A stretch of 41,500 nucleotides of DNA from Glandiceps talaboti (GCF_964340395.1 NC_135553.1:17823501-17865000); one strand, 5' to 3'; shown: positions 10,139 to 19,532, numbered from the stretch's first letter. The notes: generated by a model from the sequence alone, not told the origin. A program made the numbers and translations.

Positions 10139-13100
10139 GTCTGTGTGTCTCTGTGTGTGTGTGTGTGTGTGTGTGTGTTGTAGTTGTAGTTGTAGCAGTA
10201 GTAGGTGTTGTTGTGCTAACTTGTCATGGTGTAAATGTTGTGGACGTGTGGTTTTATGATTCGCTGTGGCTCCACTTGTCTGTATCTGTATCAACGTTGC
10301 ATTTCTTTGCAATCATAAACTACACCATTCTAGTATTATACAAATAAACAAAACACATGATAAAATTCTTTCCCTACCTCCAAATACGTCACCTATGGTC
10401 TGTCTGATATGTACATCTGTGATTAATCCAGCATTCTCAGTTCCTTCTGCTTCAATCTGGGCGTGGAGGAGATCATCTATCAGGTCACGATGGTTGTCTA
10501 GGGATATTTGTAATAAATTATGGTTAGATATATCACGAAGTTTCCTTCGTGATGACGTGCAACCAAGATGTAAGAACCCACCCCTACCCCTACCCTGCCC
10601 CCACCCATAAAACAAGGAAAAATGAAAACGTTGTCCTTTGTGTAGGTTGTGTACAGGAGGACGAAATCTTAGAAAGTTTTTGAAGTAGAGAAACAATATG
10701 ATGTTTCGAGTTTTATTTATTGGTGTTTTGGGAAAGAAGGGATACTCCATCGCTTCCGTTTCCTTCACAAACCTAAGGCAATATGATGACTATATAACAA
10801 TGTATGACTTAATCATACGTAAATGTAATGACTTAGCATAAAACACTGACACGAGGTTTGACTTAATCATACGTAAATGTGTTGACTTAGCATAAAACGC
10901 TGACACTAGGTTTGACTTAATCATACATAATGTGTTGACTTAGCATAAACACTGACACTAGGTTAGCCTTAATCATACGTAAATGTGCTGACTTAGCATA
11001 AACACTGACACTAGATTTGACTTAATCATATGTAAATGTGTTGACTTAGCATACACACTGACACTAGGTTTGACTTAATCATATGTAAATGTGATGACTT
11101 AGCATAAACACTGACACTAGGTATGACTTAATCATACGTAAATGTGTTGACTTAGCATACACACTGACACTAGGTTTGACTTAATCATACGTAAATGTGT
11201 TGACTTAGCATAAACACTGACACTAGGATTGACTTAATCATACGTAAATGTGATGACTTACCATAAACACTGACACTAGGTTTGACTTAATCATACGTAA
11301 ATGTGATGACTTAGCATAAACACTGACACTAGGATTGACTTAATCATTCGTAAATGTGTTGACTTAGCATAAACACTGACACTAGGTTTGACTTAATCAT
11401 ACGTAAATGTGTTGACTTAGCATAAACACTGACACTAGGTTAGCCTTAATCATACGTAAATGTGTTGACTTAGCATAAACACACACTAGGTTTGACTTAA
11501 TCATATGTAAATGTGTTGACTTAGCATAAACGCTGACACTAGGTTTGACTTAATCATACGTAAATGTGATGACTTAGCATAAACACTGACACTAGGTTTG
11601 ACTTAATCATACGTAAATGTGATGACTTAGCATAAACACTGACACTGGGTTAGCCTTAATCATACGTAAATGTGATGACTTAGCATAAACACTGACACTA
11701 GGTTTGACTTAATCATACGTAAATGTGATGACTTAGCATAAAACGCTGACACTAGGTTTGATTTAACCATACGTAAATGTGATGACTTAGCATAAACACT
11801 GACACTAGGTTTGACTTAATCATACGTAAATGTGATGACTTAGCACAAAACGCTGACACTAGGTTTGATTTAATCATACGTAAATGTGTTGACTTAGCAT
11901 AAACACTAACACTAGGTTTGACTTAATCATACGTAAATGTGTTGACTTAGCATACACACTGACACTAGGTTTGACTTAGCATAAAATGCTGACACTAGGT
12001 TTGACTTAATCATACGTAAATGTGTTGACTTAGCATAAACACTGACACTAGGTTTGACTTAATCATACGTAAATGTGATGACTTAACATAAACACTGACA
12101 CTAGGTTTGACTTAATCATACGTAAATGTGGTGATTTAACATAAACACTGACACTAGGTTTGACCTAATCATACGTAAATGTGATGACTTAGCATAAACA
12201 CTGACACTAGGTTTGACTTAATCATACGTAAATGTGATGACTTAGCATAAACACTGACACTAGGTTTGACTTAATCATATGTAAATGTGTTGACTTAGCA
12301 TAAACACTGACACTAGGTTTGTTTTTGTGTCAAAATTTCTTTCCTCATTTTTGTCCTTGCGGTGACTTTCTTTCTTCAATCTTAATTAATTCTGTACTTA
12401 CCTTTAAACTGGTCAAATGTTTCCTTGTGTTCATCTATCATCTTCTGTTCGACTGTCAGAAATTTGTTGACTAATTTTCTGAAGTCCCGTTCACCGTTGG
12501 TCAGTGGAATGTATCGAGCCAGTGGGAAAATATCAACCAAAAGACCACTACCAGAAAAGATGTCTATGAATTCTCTGACTAATTCCATCATTGCTTTCAT
12601 TTCAGGATCATCCTTTGTATACCTTGTCACAGATATTAGAATACGTATGAAAAAAATGAATAGTTGAGAGAAATACTGTAATGCAGACGATTAGGGAAGC
12701 TAAAGTGTTAGATTGTTTAATATAAATAGTTGATATTCTTTCTATACACTATCTCCTTTTCGTTTTACAGTCGTTGGTCAAAAAAAGCATTTGGTGTGGC
12801 TTGATTTTGTCGTCATGAATAAAACTAGCCCAGGGTTTTGGAGGCTGGTACATGATACGATATACAGTTGTTGATTAGTTGATTGATTGCTTGATTACTT
12901 GATCGCTTGCTTGCTTGCTTCCTTGATTACTTGCCTGATTGATTGTTTGTTTTATTAATTGATTGATTGATTGGTCGGTTGGTTGGTTGGTTGGTTGGTT
13001 GGTTGGTTGGTTGGTTGGTTAATTGATTGTTTACTTTATTGATTGGTTGATTGGTTGGTTGGTTGGTTGGTTGGTTGATTGGTTAATTGATTGTTTACTT

Positions 13101-14203
13101 GGTTGGTTGGTTGGTTGGTTAATTGATTGTTTAATTGATTGATTGGTTTTAGCATAGTAGAGAGGCCCGAGGGCTATGAAGTTTGGTACGGTCTAACTTT
13201 CCCAAATGACTTATCGTACAGCTCGGCCGCCACCGTCTTGTACGTGAACTTACTCTGCCTTTGATGGTTTCTTTCTCAAAAGCCAATTAACAAATTCATC
13301 TTCAACATTTTACTACTTTTCTCGTAGCATGTGTGAAATTTCGATATTGCAACCAGTCTGGAAATACTTACCTAGTTCCAAAACACAGATTACATATGAC
13401 ATTTGCCACCATTAAAAAGAGTATTGGTTTCGGATCAAGGGGTTCTCCAATATCAACAGCTTTCGTCAGCTGTGGAAGGGAATCTTCGTGTATAGTTCTT
13501 TCTAGACCTTCTCCACTAGCATAATTTCTGTATGTAATGTGAAAATTAGAAAGACATATAACGGCAACATATAGGATAACTCAAACGAATTGTCAGAATG
13601 GCAATATGTTGGACCAGGTGTTGTACTTGTCTGGAGTTCGAAGTGTTTGATTTTAGCTTGGTAATATTTCGAGTGGCTATAGCTAGGTCAATGTATTTCC
13701 GATGTCGTATTTCGAGGTCGTATTATCAATTTGTCTTTAGACTTGCCTTATTGTCACGTCCACAATGTGGTTTGCCAGGTTGCTGTATATGTAAGGTGTT
13801 TCAACTGTTTTATTATGTTTGCGCTTGTCACTATATTCATGAACAATGAATATGTTATTTCGAGGGAATACTATAATTTTATCTTTAGACTTGCCTTATT
13901 GCTTGGTGAACCAATTTTCTGTGATATTTCCATGCCGGTGTGAACTCTCCTGAAGCTATATCTCTTCCTCCTTCTGATAAAATGTCCACTGAGAAATAAA
14001 TAAACAATTATTCTCCAATAATTTTCTTCGTTCAGCCAAGGATTGTACGAGTGAACTAAGGGGCGTTGTCACTACGAGTCGATAGACTCGTAGTGACGTA
14101 GACTTGAATTGTCGTGACGTAGCACGACCGGGTTATTAATCCATGTTTTTTGTTCAAAGACAATAACTTGGCTTGAGTATGGTATAATATACGGTATAAA
14201 TAA

Positions 14204-14269
<66 letters not shown>

Positions 14270-15303
14270 GATGATGATGATGATGACAAATGTAAAGGCT
14301 ACCGTGTATTTCGTGTATTCGTAACTATAAATGCGAGATTGCGTGGACTAAATCCTTTGATTAATATCGTCTACTGAGCATAACTGTATACCTGTCGTCT
14401 CTATACCAGACATGTCAGTGTGTTCTAGATGACTGAAAAATCAAGTTGAATATATTAAACAAGTGTACGGCACGGAAACTTTTGTAAAACCTATTCAGTT
14501 AAAATTAAGAAGAAATAAGACGCCACTGTACAAAATTTTGAAATAGCGGTCAAAATCATAAACTTTGGGTTCTGGAGAGCCATTTCATGATTTACCATCA
14601 CGTAAATGATAAATTATACATAAAAATCACATCGTTCACAAAATCCTGAATACAGTTTTACAGGCCAAGGTACACATCAATACGTAGAAATGTGGGAAAT
14701 TCATTAAAAAGTAGTCATTCAACACAAAAAATGACATCCACATCCACAGGCTAAAATCTTGATATTTTTTATTCAGTACTGTAAAGATTTGAAGAACAAA
14801 GTAATTCACGGATAAAATGTCCCAAATGTACGAAAGATTCCAGTAGTTTTTTTTTTATCATGGAAGTAGTTTTTTTTTTTTGCTTTTTCTAAATGGTTTT
14901 CTTTGGGAGTAGTTTTAATTTCGTGGGAACATTTTTTATAATGGTACTGTGGTTTTTTTCTTACCATGGGAGTAGTTTTTATTTAAATGACAAGGTTTGA
15001 AGGTGAGAGATTTTCTAATGGATTACTTACGTGAATAAATAAAAGGTCGTCCAGCAAAGTCGTTCTGTTTAGTAACGAGAGCCTCTCTGACTAGTTTCAT
15101 AGTATTCAACACTACACAGTGACTCAGTCCAATATTCAGTGTATAAATATCTCCGTACTGTTCTGATAACTTGGTCAAATTGATGTGAGGATCTTTTGCC
15201 ATCACTAAATAAAAACACAATAAAAGGTCTCCAGGTGTCACATAAATAATAAAAAAACATGTATGTATGTATGTATGTATGTATGTATGTATGTATGTAT
15301 GTA

Positions 15304-15334
<31 letters not shown>

Positions 15335-15480
15335 ATGTATGTATGTATGTATGTATGTATGTTTGTATGAATGTATGTATGTATGTATGTATGTATGTAT
15401 GTATGTATGTATGTATGTGTGTGTATGTATGTATGTATGTATGTATGTATGTATGTGTGTATGTGTGTGTGGCTGTCTGT

Positions 15481-15522
<42 letters not shown>

Positions 15523-16105
15523 ACATACATACATGCATGAATGGATGCATGCATGCATTTTGTTTCAATTGTACAAAACTCACTGTTTGTGTGTTGTTGC
15601 TGATTGAATTAGATGTTTTAACTACCAGCATTAGCTTCGAATTCCCGTCTGTCTATAACTCCCACAGGGTAAGAATTTTTGTGTGGAAGGAAATAAGGGT
15701 ATTCATGTACCTATGTGTTTGTAATGCATGCACACAAGTGTGTACGAGTACGTACGAACGAGTATGGGCGCGTCATGTACACCTGTGCTTATGCATCACA
15801 TTGTTTTTATGTACAGATTTCCCCGAAGTAAAGATTGGGTGAAACAAAATAATGTCTTGTCTTTACTACAGGTACAAAATGATTAATCACATTGTTTGCA
15901 AAGCATGTCATATAATATGTAAATGTACACCTACGCATTGCACTGCCTATAACAGGCCATCCTATTGGTCCTGGTGGGAAACCAGCGGGTTTCATCATTC
16001 CATATACCGTATGGATTACCAACGTACCAATCAGAATCAACAGGAGATAGGTAGGGCTTGATAGGACACTGTAGAGACATTCAACGACCGTAGACAGCAT
16101 ATTTG
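8003..16105 (-). CDS. Cytochrome P450 copy A (clan 2, CYP1/CYP17/CYP2-like), complete
   Basis: Predicted microsomal heme monooxygenase, 505 residues, the normal length for the family. Coding exons on the minus strand: 15935-16100, 15031-15204, 13895-13988, 13372-13527, 12402-12622, 10378-10497, 9595-9834, 9217-9315, 8003-8250. All join in frame and total 1518 nt with the stop. Landmarks: anchor about residues 18-33, hinge [13 protein letters not shown] (37-49), C-helix WKYHR (133-137), I-helix AGLDST (311-316, Ser where Thr is usual), K-helix EVMR (ExxR, 368-371), PERF (423-426), heme loop [11 protein letters not shown] with Cys450 as thiolate ligand. The ATG is the first after the inferred UTR splice. 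Intron 3 uses a GC donor; the other donors are GT. It is the middle gene of a head-to-tail array, with TATA and CRE motifs upstream. Family-level assignment is strong; substrate and CYP number are not known. Confidence 0.93.
8529..8725. mobile_element. 197-bp near-perfect palindromic MITE in copy A intron 8
   Basis: The arms of about 94 bp are almost exact complements around a short centre near 8627. GGTCTGTCC (8520-8528) and GGTCTGCCC (8726-8734) flank it as a 9-bp duplication with one mismatch. Unit B has a single copy at 21766-21774 and no insert. Its ends match the element at 595-1034. Confidence 0.85.
8990..9048. repeat. (GTAT)n microsatellite, copy A intron 8
   Basis: About 11 units; copy B has four in the matching place near 22008-22025. 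Confidence 0.9.
9217..9315 (-). CDS. P450 copy A coding exon 8
   Basis: A 99-nt exon. Acceptor GCTTTTAG|GTGGCT, donor CCTG|GTTAGT. Encodes residues 392-423 ([14 protein letters not shown] ... EPEEFRP), leading into PERF. Confidence 0.9.
9595..9834 (-). CDS. P450 copy A coding exon 7
   Basis: Acceptor TTTTACAG|CTGGAC, donor GTTG|GTCAGT. Encodes residues 312-390, the I-helix AGLDST and K-helix ExxR (Glu368, Arg371). Confidence 0.92.
9928..9993. repeat. (ATG)n microsatellite, copy A intron 6
   Basis: About 22 trinucleotide units between exons 7 and 6. A matching array lies at 23199-23247 in copy B. Confidence 0.95.
10102..10200. repeat. (GT)n and TTGTAG repeat, copy A intron 6
   Basis: Interrupted GT dinucleotides followed by several TTGTAG units; shorter at 23349-23420 in copy B. 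Confidence 0.9.
10378..10497 (-). CDS. P450 copy A coding exon 6
   Basis: Acceptor ATATCCCTAG|ACAACC, donor GGAG|GTAGGG. Encodes residues 272-310 ([13 protein letters not shown] ... [10 protein letters not shown]), leading into the I-helix. Confidence 0.9.
10532..10553. other. Small perfect hairpin before exon 6
   Basis: ATCACGAAG, a 4-base loop, then CTTCGTGAT, about 35 bases upstream of the exon 6 acceptor. The copy B version has one mismatch in the stem. Confidence 0.6.
10802..12322. repeat. 53-bp minisatellite in copy A intron 5, about 28 units
   Basis: Each unit runs TTTGACTTAATCATACGTAA ... ATGTGATGACTTAGCATAA ... ACACTGACACTAGG. The two halves of the unit are related (TGACTTAATCATA and TGACTTAGCATA), so the unit probably arose from an older, shorter repeat. 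It fills most of intron 5. The matching array in copy B is 24070-25312. Confidence 0.95.
12402..12622 (-). CDS. P450 copy A coding exon 5
   Basis: Acceptor GTGACAAG|GTATAC, donor AAAG|GTAAGT. Encodes residues 198-270 ([15 protein letters not shown] ... [10 protein letters not shown]), the F-G region that usually shapes substrate access. Copy B has Thr in place of Ala207. Confidence 0.92.
12860..13146. repeat. TGAT/TGGT/TTGC tetranucleotide arrays, copy A intron 4
   Basis: Several blocks of GATT and GGTT separated by variants. Copy B has only a shorter GATT block (26229-26288) beside different sequence. Confidence 0.9.
13372..13527 (-). CDS. P450 copy A coding exon 4
   Basis: Acceptor CATTACATACAG|AAATTAT, donor ACTAG|GTAAGT. 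Encodes residues 146-196, ending [12 protein letters not shown], a typical E-helix segment of clan 2 P450s. The protein segment is identical in copy B. Confidence 0.9.
13728..13760 (-). other. Second copy of the GC donor site inside copy A intron 3
   Basis: CAATAAGGCAAGTCTAAAGA recurs 148 bases downstream of the used donor, within a diverged direct repeat of intron sequence. Use of this site would shift the frame. Copy B has the same arrangement, with the second site ending at 26949. Confidence 0.6.
13895..13988 (-). CDS. P450 copy A coding exon 3 (GC donor)
   Basis: Too short to stand out as an open frame. Acceptor TTTCTCAG|TGGACA. Encodes residues 114-144 including the C-helix WKYHR heme-propionate motif. 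The donor is ATAAG|GCAAGT; the reading frame and the next exon (AG|A giving Arg145) require this GC site. Confidence 0.88.
14068..14097. other. Perfect 13-bp stem hairpin in copy A intron 2
   Basis: GTCACTACGAGTC, loop GATA, GACTCGTAGTGAC. The equivalent place in copy B (near 27250-27285) is degenerate. Confidence 0.7.
14145..14830. other. About 0.7 kb of intron 2 present only in copy A
   Basis: Copy B passes directly from CCATGTTTT to the T-rich GGGAGTAG repeats. The extra sequence includes an (ATG)n array at 14203-14286 and no recognised coding sequence. Insertion in A and deletion in B are both possible. Confidence 0.5.
14203..14286. repeat. (GAT)n microsatellite
   Basis: About 28 trinucleotide units with one interruption. 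Confidence 0.95.
14840..14995. repeat. Degenerate T-tract/GGGAGTAG repeat, copy A intron 2
   Basis: Four or so units of a T-run followed by ATGGGAGTAGTTTT just downstream of exon 2 on the minus strand. Copy B has a similar set at 27505-27640. Confidence 0.7.
15031..15204 (-). CDS. P450 copy A coding exon 2
   Basis: Acceptor TTTATTTAG|TGATGG, donor TCAC|GTAAGT. Encodes residues 56-113 ([15 protein letters not shown] ... [11 protein letters not shown]), the N-terminal beta-sheet region. Confidence 0.92.
15259..15540. repeat. (GTAT)n/(GT)n microsatellite, copy A intron 1
   Basis: About 280 bp beginning 55 bases upstream of the exon 2 acceptor. Long stop-free frames on both strands here come from the repeat. 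Confidence 0.95.
15935..16100 (-). CDS. P450 copy A coding exon 1
   Basis: Begins [15 protein letters not shown] and encodes residues 1-55, the membrane anchor and proline-rich hinge. Ends phase 1 at ATGC|GTAGGT. Preceded by acceptor TTCTCTGTAG and five UTR bases. Confidence 0.92.
16101..16105 (-). other. Last five 5'UTR bases of copy A
   Basis: Acceptor TTCTCTGTAG is followed by CAAAT and then the ATG. The same acceptor-plus-five-bases layout occurs in copies 0 and B. Confidence 0.7.
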
Positions 16106-16220
16106 CTACAGAGAATACAGTAATACATGTATAAGGTTAGAATCGTTGTAAACAGAACAGTCTCACCGACATACTCTATGCCTCAATATACATGGATATG
16201 CGCATGTGCATCTTTCCCTT

Positions 16221-16513
16221 GCCTCTTTTTCATGATGCCGCCTGTAATTCAACTCGTTTCTCTGTTCCCTAAATTACATAGGGAGTGCCACGCAATCTTC
16301 AATGATATCGATACTTTGCCGTGCTTTTCATAAAGCCAATGATCTGTTCACTTTATATGACGACTGGCTATTCTACAAAAAACCAACCCTTTAATATCAC
16401 CAGTCAAAGGCCACAACCTTCTGATAGAATGTCACTCGAACTGCCACAGCAAATACTTCGCTTAAAGAGCAGTGATACAAAGCTATACTCTATATTTGAC
16501 CTAAATAGCAGTA
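16221..16513. other. Segment inverted relative to copy B (5'UTR intron)
   Basis: Starts GCCTCTTTTTCATGAT and ends GACCTAAATAGCAGTA. It matches the reverse complement of 28814-29107 along its whole length, while the flanks on both sides are collinear between the copies. Confidence 0.9.
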
Positions 16514-16670
16514 AAAGGTTGATCCGATGTAAATGGATTTATAATGCTATGAGTGTCTGGGAGTAGAGCATGGCAAGGAGTCTTACAGCAAATATATGTC
16601 TAGTGTCTTAGTATACAAACGACATAACCAGAGTGCATGCATTGTTCATAGCAAAATAATTTTACGGCAG

Positions 16671-16759
16671 CATAGTATGTTTTCATGGTAACGGAAGGGT
16701 TATTCCAAGGACTACATAGTATGTTGTCATGGTAACGGAAAGGGTTATTCCAAGGACTA
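16671..16759. repeat. 44-45-bp tandem duplication with X-box-like motif
   Basis: Two units CATAGTATGTT ... TCATGGTAACGG ... CCAAGGACTA. Copy B has one unit at 29236-29281. TGTCATGGTAAC resembles an RFX X-box. Confidence 0.8.
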
Positions 16760-16851
16760 CATCAACATTGAATGATATATAATATTAGCTTGTTGCCAGT
16801 GCGCGTTGTATTGTTTATTGTCAAGGTGATGTACCTAAGCTTGTTACGTAC

Positions 16852-16953
16852 CTTCAATGTTGTTAGCTGACTGTTGCTGGAGTGAGTCCTACCAACACAC
16901 AAGGCGTTCAAACGTCGATACAGTTTTGTGTTATTTAGTCTACCGAGCACAGC
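16852..16953 (-). other. Inferred non-coding exon 1 of copy A
   Basis: Lies between a TATA box and a good donor (TTGAAG|GTACGT). It contains no ATG, so splicing to 16105 makes the coding ATG the first in the mRNA. The 5' end is estimated as about 30 bases past the TATA box. Confidence 0.6.
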
Positions 16954-16977
16954 TGTTTGAAACCACGTACTACCCAG

Positions 16978-16984
16978 TTTTATA
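16978..16984 (-). promoter_or_regulatory. TATA box of P450 copy A
   Basis: TATAAAA on the minus strand in the context GTTGTATAAAACTGGG. It sits 17 bases downstream of a CRE and about 130 upstream of the UTR-exon donor. The aligned copy B sequence reads GTTGTAAACTGGG. Confidence 0.7.
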
Positions 16985-17001
16985 CAACAGGGCAACCATA
17001 A

Positions 17002-17009
17002 TGACGTCA
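17002..17009. promoter_or_regulatory. Full CRE palindrome upstream of copy A
   Basis: TGACGTCA, the full CREB/ATF site, just upstream of the TATA box. Conserved at 29529-29536 in copy B. Binding is inferred from the motif only. Confidence 0.65.
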
Positions 17010-17159
17010 CAGTGTTGTTCAATATGCGAACGTGGGTCAAAGGGTTTACCATCAAATATTAAACTGCATTCTGTCTCTTTCACTCTGTCTCGCTGACTCT
17101 CTGTATTGCTCACCCACGAACAAAACTTTCGCTAAATTCTGTGTGTGTGTATGTGTGTT

Positions 17160-17202
17160 GGGGGGTGGGGGGGGGTGGGGGGGTGTCTGTGTCTGTCAGT
17201 CT

Positions 17203-17282
<80 letters not shown>
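17160..17282. repeat. G-runs and (CT)n tract upstream of copy A promoter
   Basis: Three runs of six or more G separated by single T (17160-17182), then C-runs and about 35 CT units. Copy B has neither; it has (CTGT)n at 29655-29700. Confidence 0.9.
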
Positions 17283-17285
<3 letters not shown>

Positions 17286-17890
17286 TTTTAATTTCGTCTG
17301 CCACTTGAGGGCGCTTAGTTCAACATTTACATTTGCAATGACATTGTATTGGTTATCTTCAGTGCAAAGTAGAATACGGCGACCCATCTTGCTGGTAAAC
17401 ATTCAATATAATAAGTGAATCAGAACAGATCTAACAAAGGCATAATCTAAGTTAATAAAAACGGTAATATAATACTATGAACACTACATACAGCAACATA
17501 TATTATCAAATACATAACGCAAAATAAGATGAAGATAAAGTTACATTTCAGATACTGCCGATACTTCCAAATTGACGTGCGTAATATTATCAGTTTCCCT
17601 GCCTACAAATGTCTTCATAAAAACCTAAAAGAATGTGTATTCGCTTTCATTCGGAAGGAAAAGCCCCTACAACATAAAAAAAACGTGACGCTATCATGTG
17701 TAAGTTGCTTCTGTTGAAATAATTATCAATTTCGGACTTGTGCATTTCTGAAGTTGGCGCCATTTTACGCAGACACTTTATCCTGTGTTTTCAGTCTGTT
17801 TTACTTGTACTTTTTACTAGCAAACCAACTGACAGTGGTTTGCCCTGTCGTTTGAAAATAAAACTCCCTTTCATTTGATATTTGATAAAC
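17283..17890. other. Upstream flank of copy A, no gene seen
   Basis: Collinear with 29705-30333. A 62-codon plus-strand frame (17529-17717) is interrupted in unit B by indels, so it is not supported as coding. Confidence 0.5.
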
Positions 17891-19247
17891 TTTAGGGAGC
17901 GAACAATTTTTTTTACGGCCGGGGGGGGGGGTTCACCTTAATTTGGGACTCAAAGAAGGGGGGGGGTCATCATTTTTACGAAGTGAATAAATGAAATCTA
18001 TTTTGTACCCCAAAACAAACAATTCTAAAAATGTCAGATTGAAAAGTGGGGAAAAAATTGTTATGCATGGCACTAAAATACATATATTGTGCAAATAAAA
18101 GAGCTATTTTTCCTCACTGCATACTGGCTTTGTATTCACAGCACTACATAATACTACATACTGATTTGAAATTGATAGTGCTGTGTACAACAATTTTACC
18201 AATTTAGTTAGAAGGGGATGGGGAAGGGGTTCTGAGGCCTTACTAAAAGAATTAGTTTTTTTACCTATTGATCTCACCCCTAATGTGTTGATTTATCATA
18301 CATGTACACACTATTGAACTGTTACTTGGCATATAGTACGAACTACATGTCTTATCAAAAATTACTTTTCTGTGTTTGTGTTTCACTTCTTCTCTGATAC
18401 CTGTGACCATCACCAAGTTTAATACATGTTACCAGGCTACATGTGAAACCCCCTTTTGTCTCGCAGACTTGTTTGATGATGATCTAGTAAAGGGCTACTT
18501 ATTGTAGCCAGGACTTCTATAGTACTGACACAGTGCAAAGTTATGAGGAAAATTAGATTATACATCTCCCCTGGAATATCTAGTATCCACATTGAGTTAC
18601 TGTATACTGCAGGTAAAAATTTGTCAGCAGATCATAATATTACATTTCCTTGGTATTAGAATGTATGAGTCAGTGTCATGATTAAACTGACCAATTATGA
18701 ATAGGACAAACAAGTGCCTTGAGGAGTGCAAACGTGTACATGTATGGAAAGCCACAGTTGTGTTAAGTCTAAAGAAAACAATATATTGACTATATGATGT
18801 AAACATATCTTTATATGATGTAAACAATTCATTATATGATGCAAGTACATCATTATGTGTGACAGTTATTGGCATGGGTTTACAAGTATATTAACTCCAT
18901 TTATAATATTGTACTTGATAATTAGCTGAATTAATCAATATTAATAGTTCACTCAATCTAAGAGATATCCTAGAACTTTTGGTTACTAAAAGATGAATAT
19001 TTTGTATGTCCGTGAACAGACAATCATACTTCTCATGGGGTTCCTATCTAAAGAGCTTTATACATGTGAAACAATGGATTTTGGTTAGCAATTTACCAGA
19101 TACACTTAAAATTACTGAAAATGTAACATGTAAAATTAACTATGCAGTGTGCAGTATTATTCTTTGAGAATCGAGTTTCTTGCCAACAGATGGGGGGGGG
19201 GGGTCATTGTGTTTTTTGTATTTGTCAGAAAGGAGGGGGGAGTTGTT
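17891..19247. other. Spacer between duplication units, nothing recognised
   Basis: No match to either unit or to the region left of unit A. It has G-runs near 17922 and 19191 and AT-rich sequence with repeated TATATGATGTAA near 18790-18840. No credible coding frame. Confidence 0.5.
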
Positions 19248-19321
19248 GCCTTACATACATATACATACCTTATTTGATGTTATCTCTCGTTGCTCGTATA
19301 CCAGACCAGCGATCCCGATCG

Positions 19322-19532
19322 TTACATGCAACTCGTCATGTGACTACGTTATATGACCGTATGTCATGTGACTACGTCATATGACCATGACCCAAAACCT
19401 ATCCGGAAATGGCGTTATTACGTCATCCAAGGCAGTTTATTGTAGTTTATTATTAATTATTTTTTTTAGCGGTCATATGACGTAGTGACGTAGTGACATG
19501 ACCTACCGGTACCTTACGAGTTGCATGTAACA
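19322..19532. mobile_element. Imperfect foldback element, unit B copy
   Basis: Counterpart of 4877-5068, with GTTACATGCAACTCGT on the left and ACGAGTTGCATGTAAC on the right. Confidence 0.5.

Larger units (their letters stand above)
4706..17890. repeat. Segmental duplication unit A (contains P450 copy A)
   Basis: Aligns along its length with 19248-30333 in the same orientation. The left edge is near GCCTTACATACAT in both. The right edge is near TTTGATAAAC followed by A- or C-independent sequence (17890 and 30333). Unit A is about 2 kb longer through insertions and microsatellite expansion. The unit carries one whole P450 gene with promoter and 3' flank. Confidence 0.9.

Noticed and set aside
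10313-10768. 151-codon frame extending P450 exon 6 on both sides
   Set aside because: The flanks are intron; splice sites at 10497 and 10378 give the protein that aligns with the family.
10802-12322. CRISPR-like array of regular repeats
   Set aside because: The 53-bp units abut with no unique spacers, and the setting is an animal intron; it is a minisatellite.
13333-13524. Plus-strand frame conserved in both units (also 26539-26730)
   Set aside because: It is the antisense shadow of P450 exon 4.
15023-15631. 202-codon minus-strand frame with His-Thr-Tyr-Ile repeats fused to P450 sequence
   Set aside because: Only the last third is P450 exon 2; the rest is intron microsatellite read through the acceptor.
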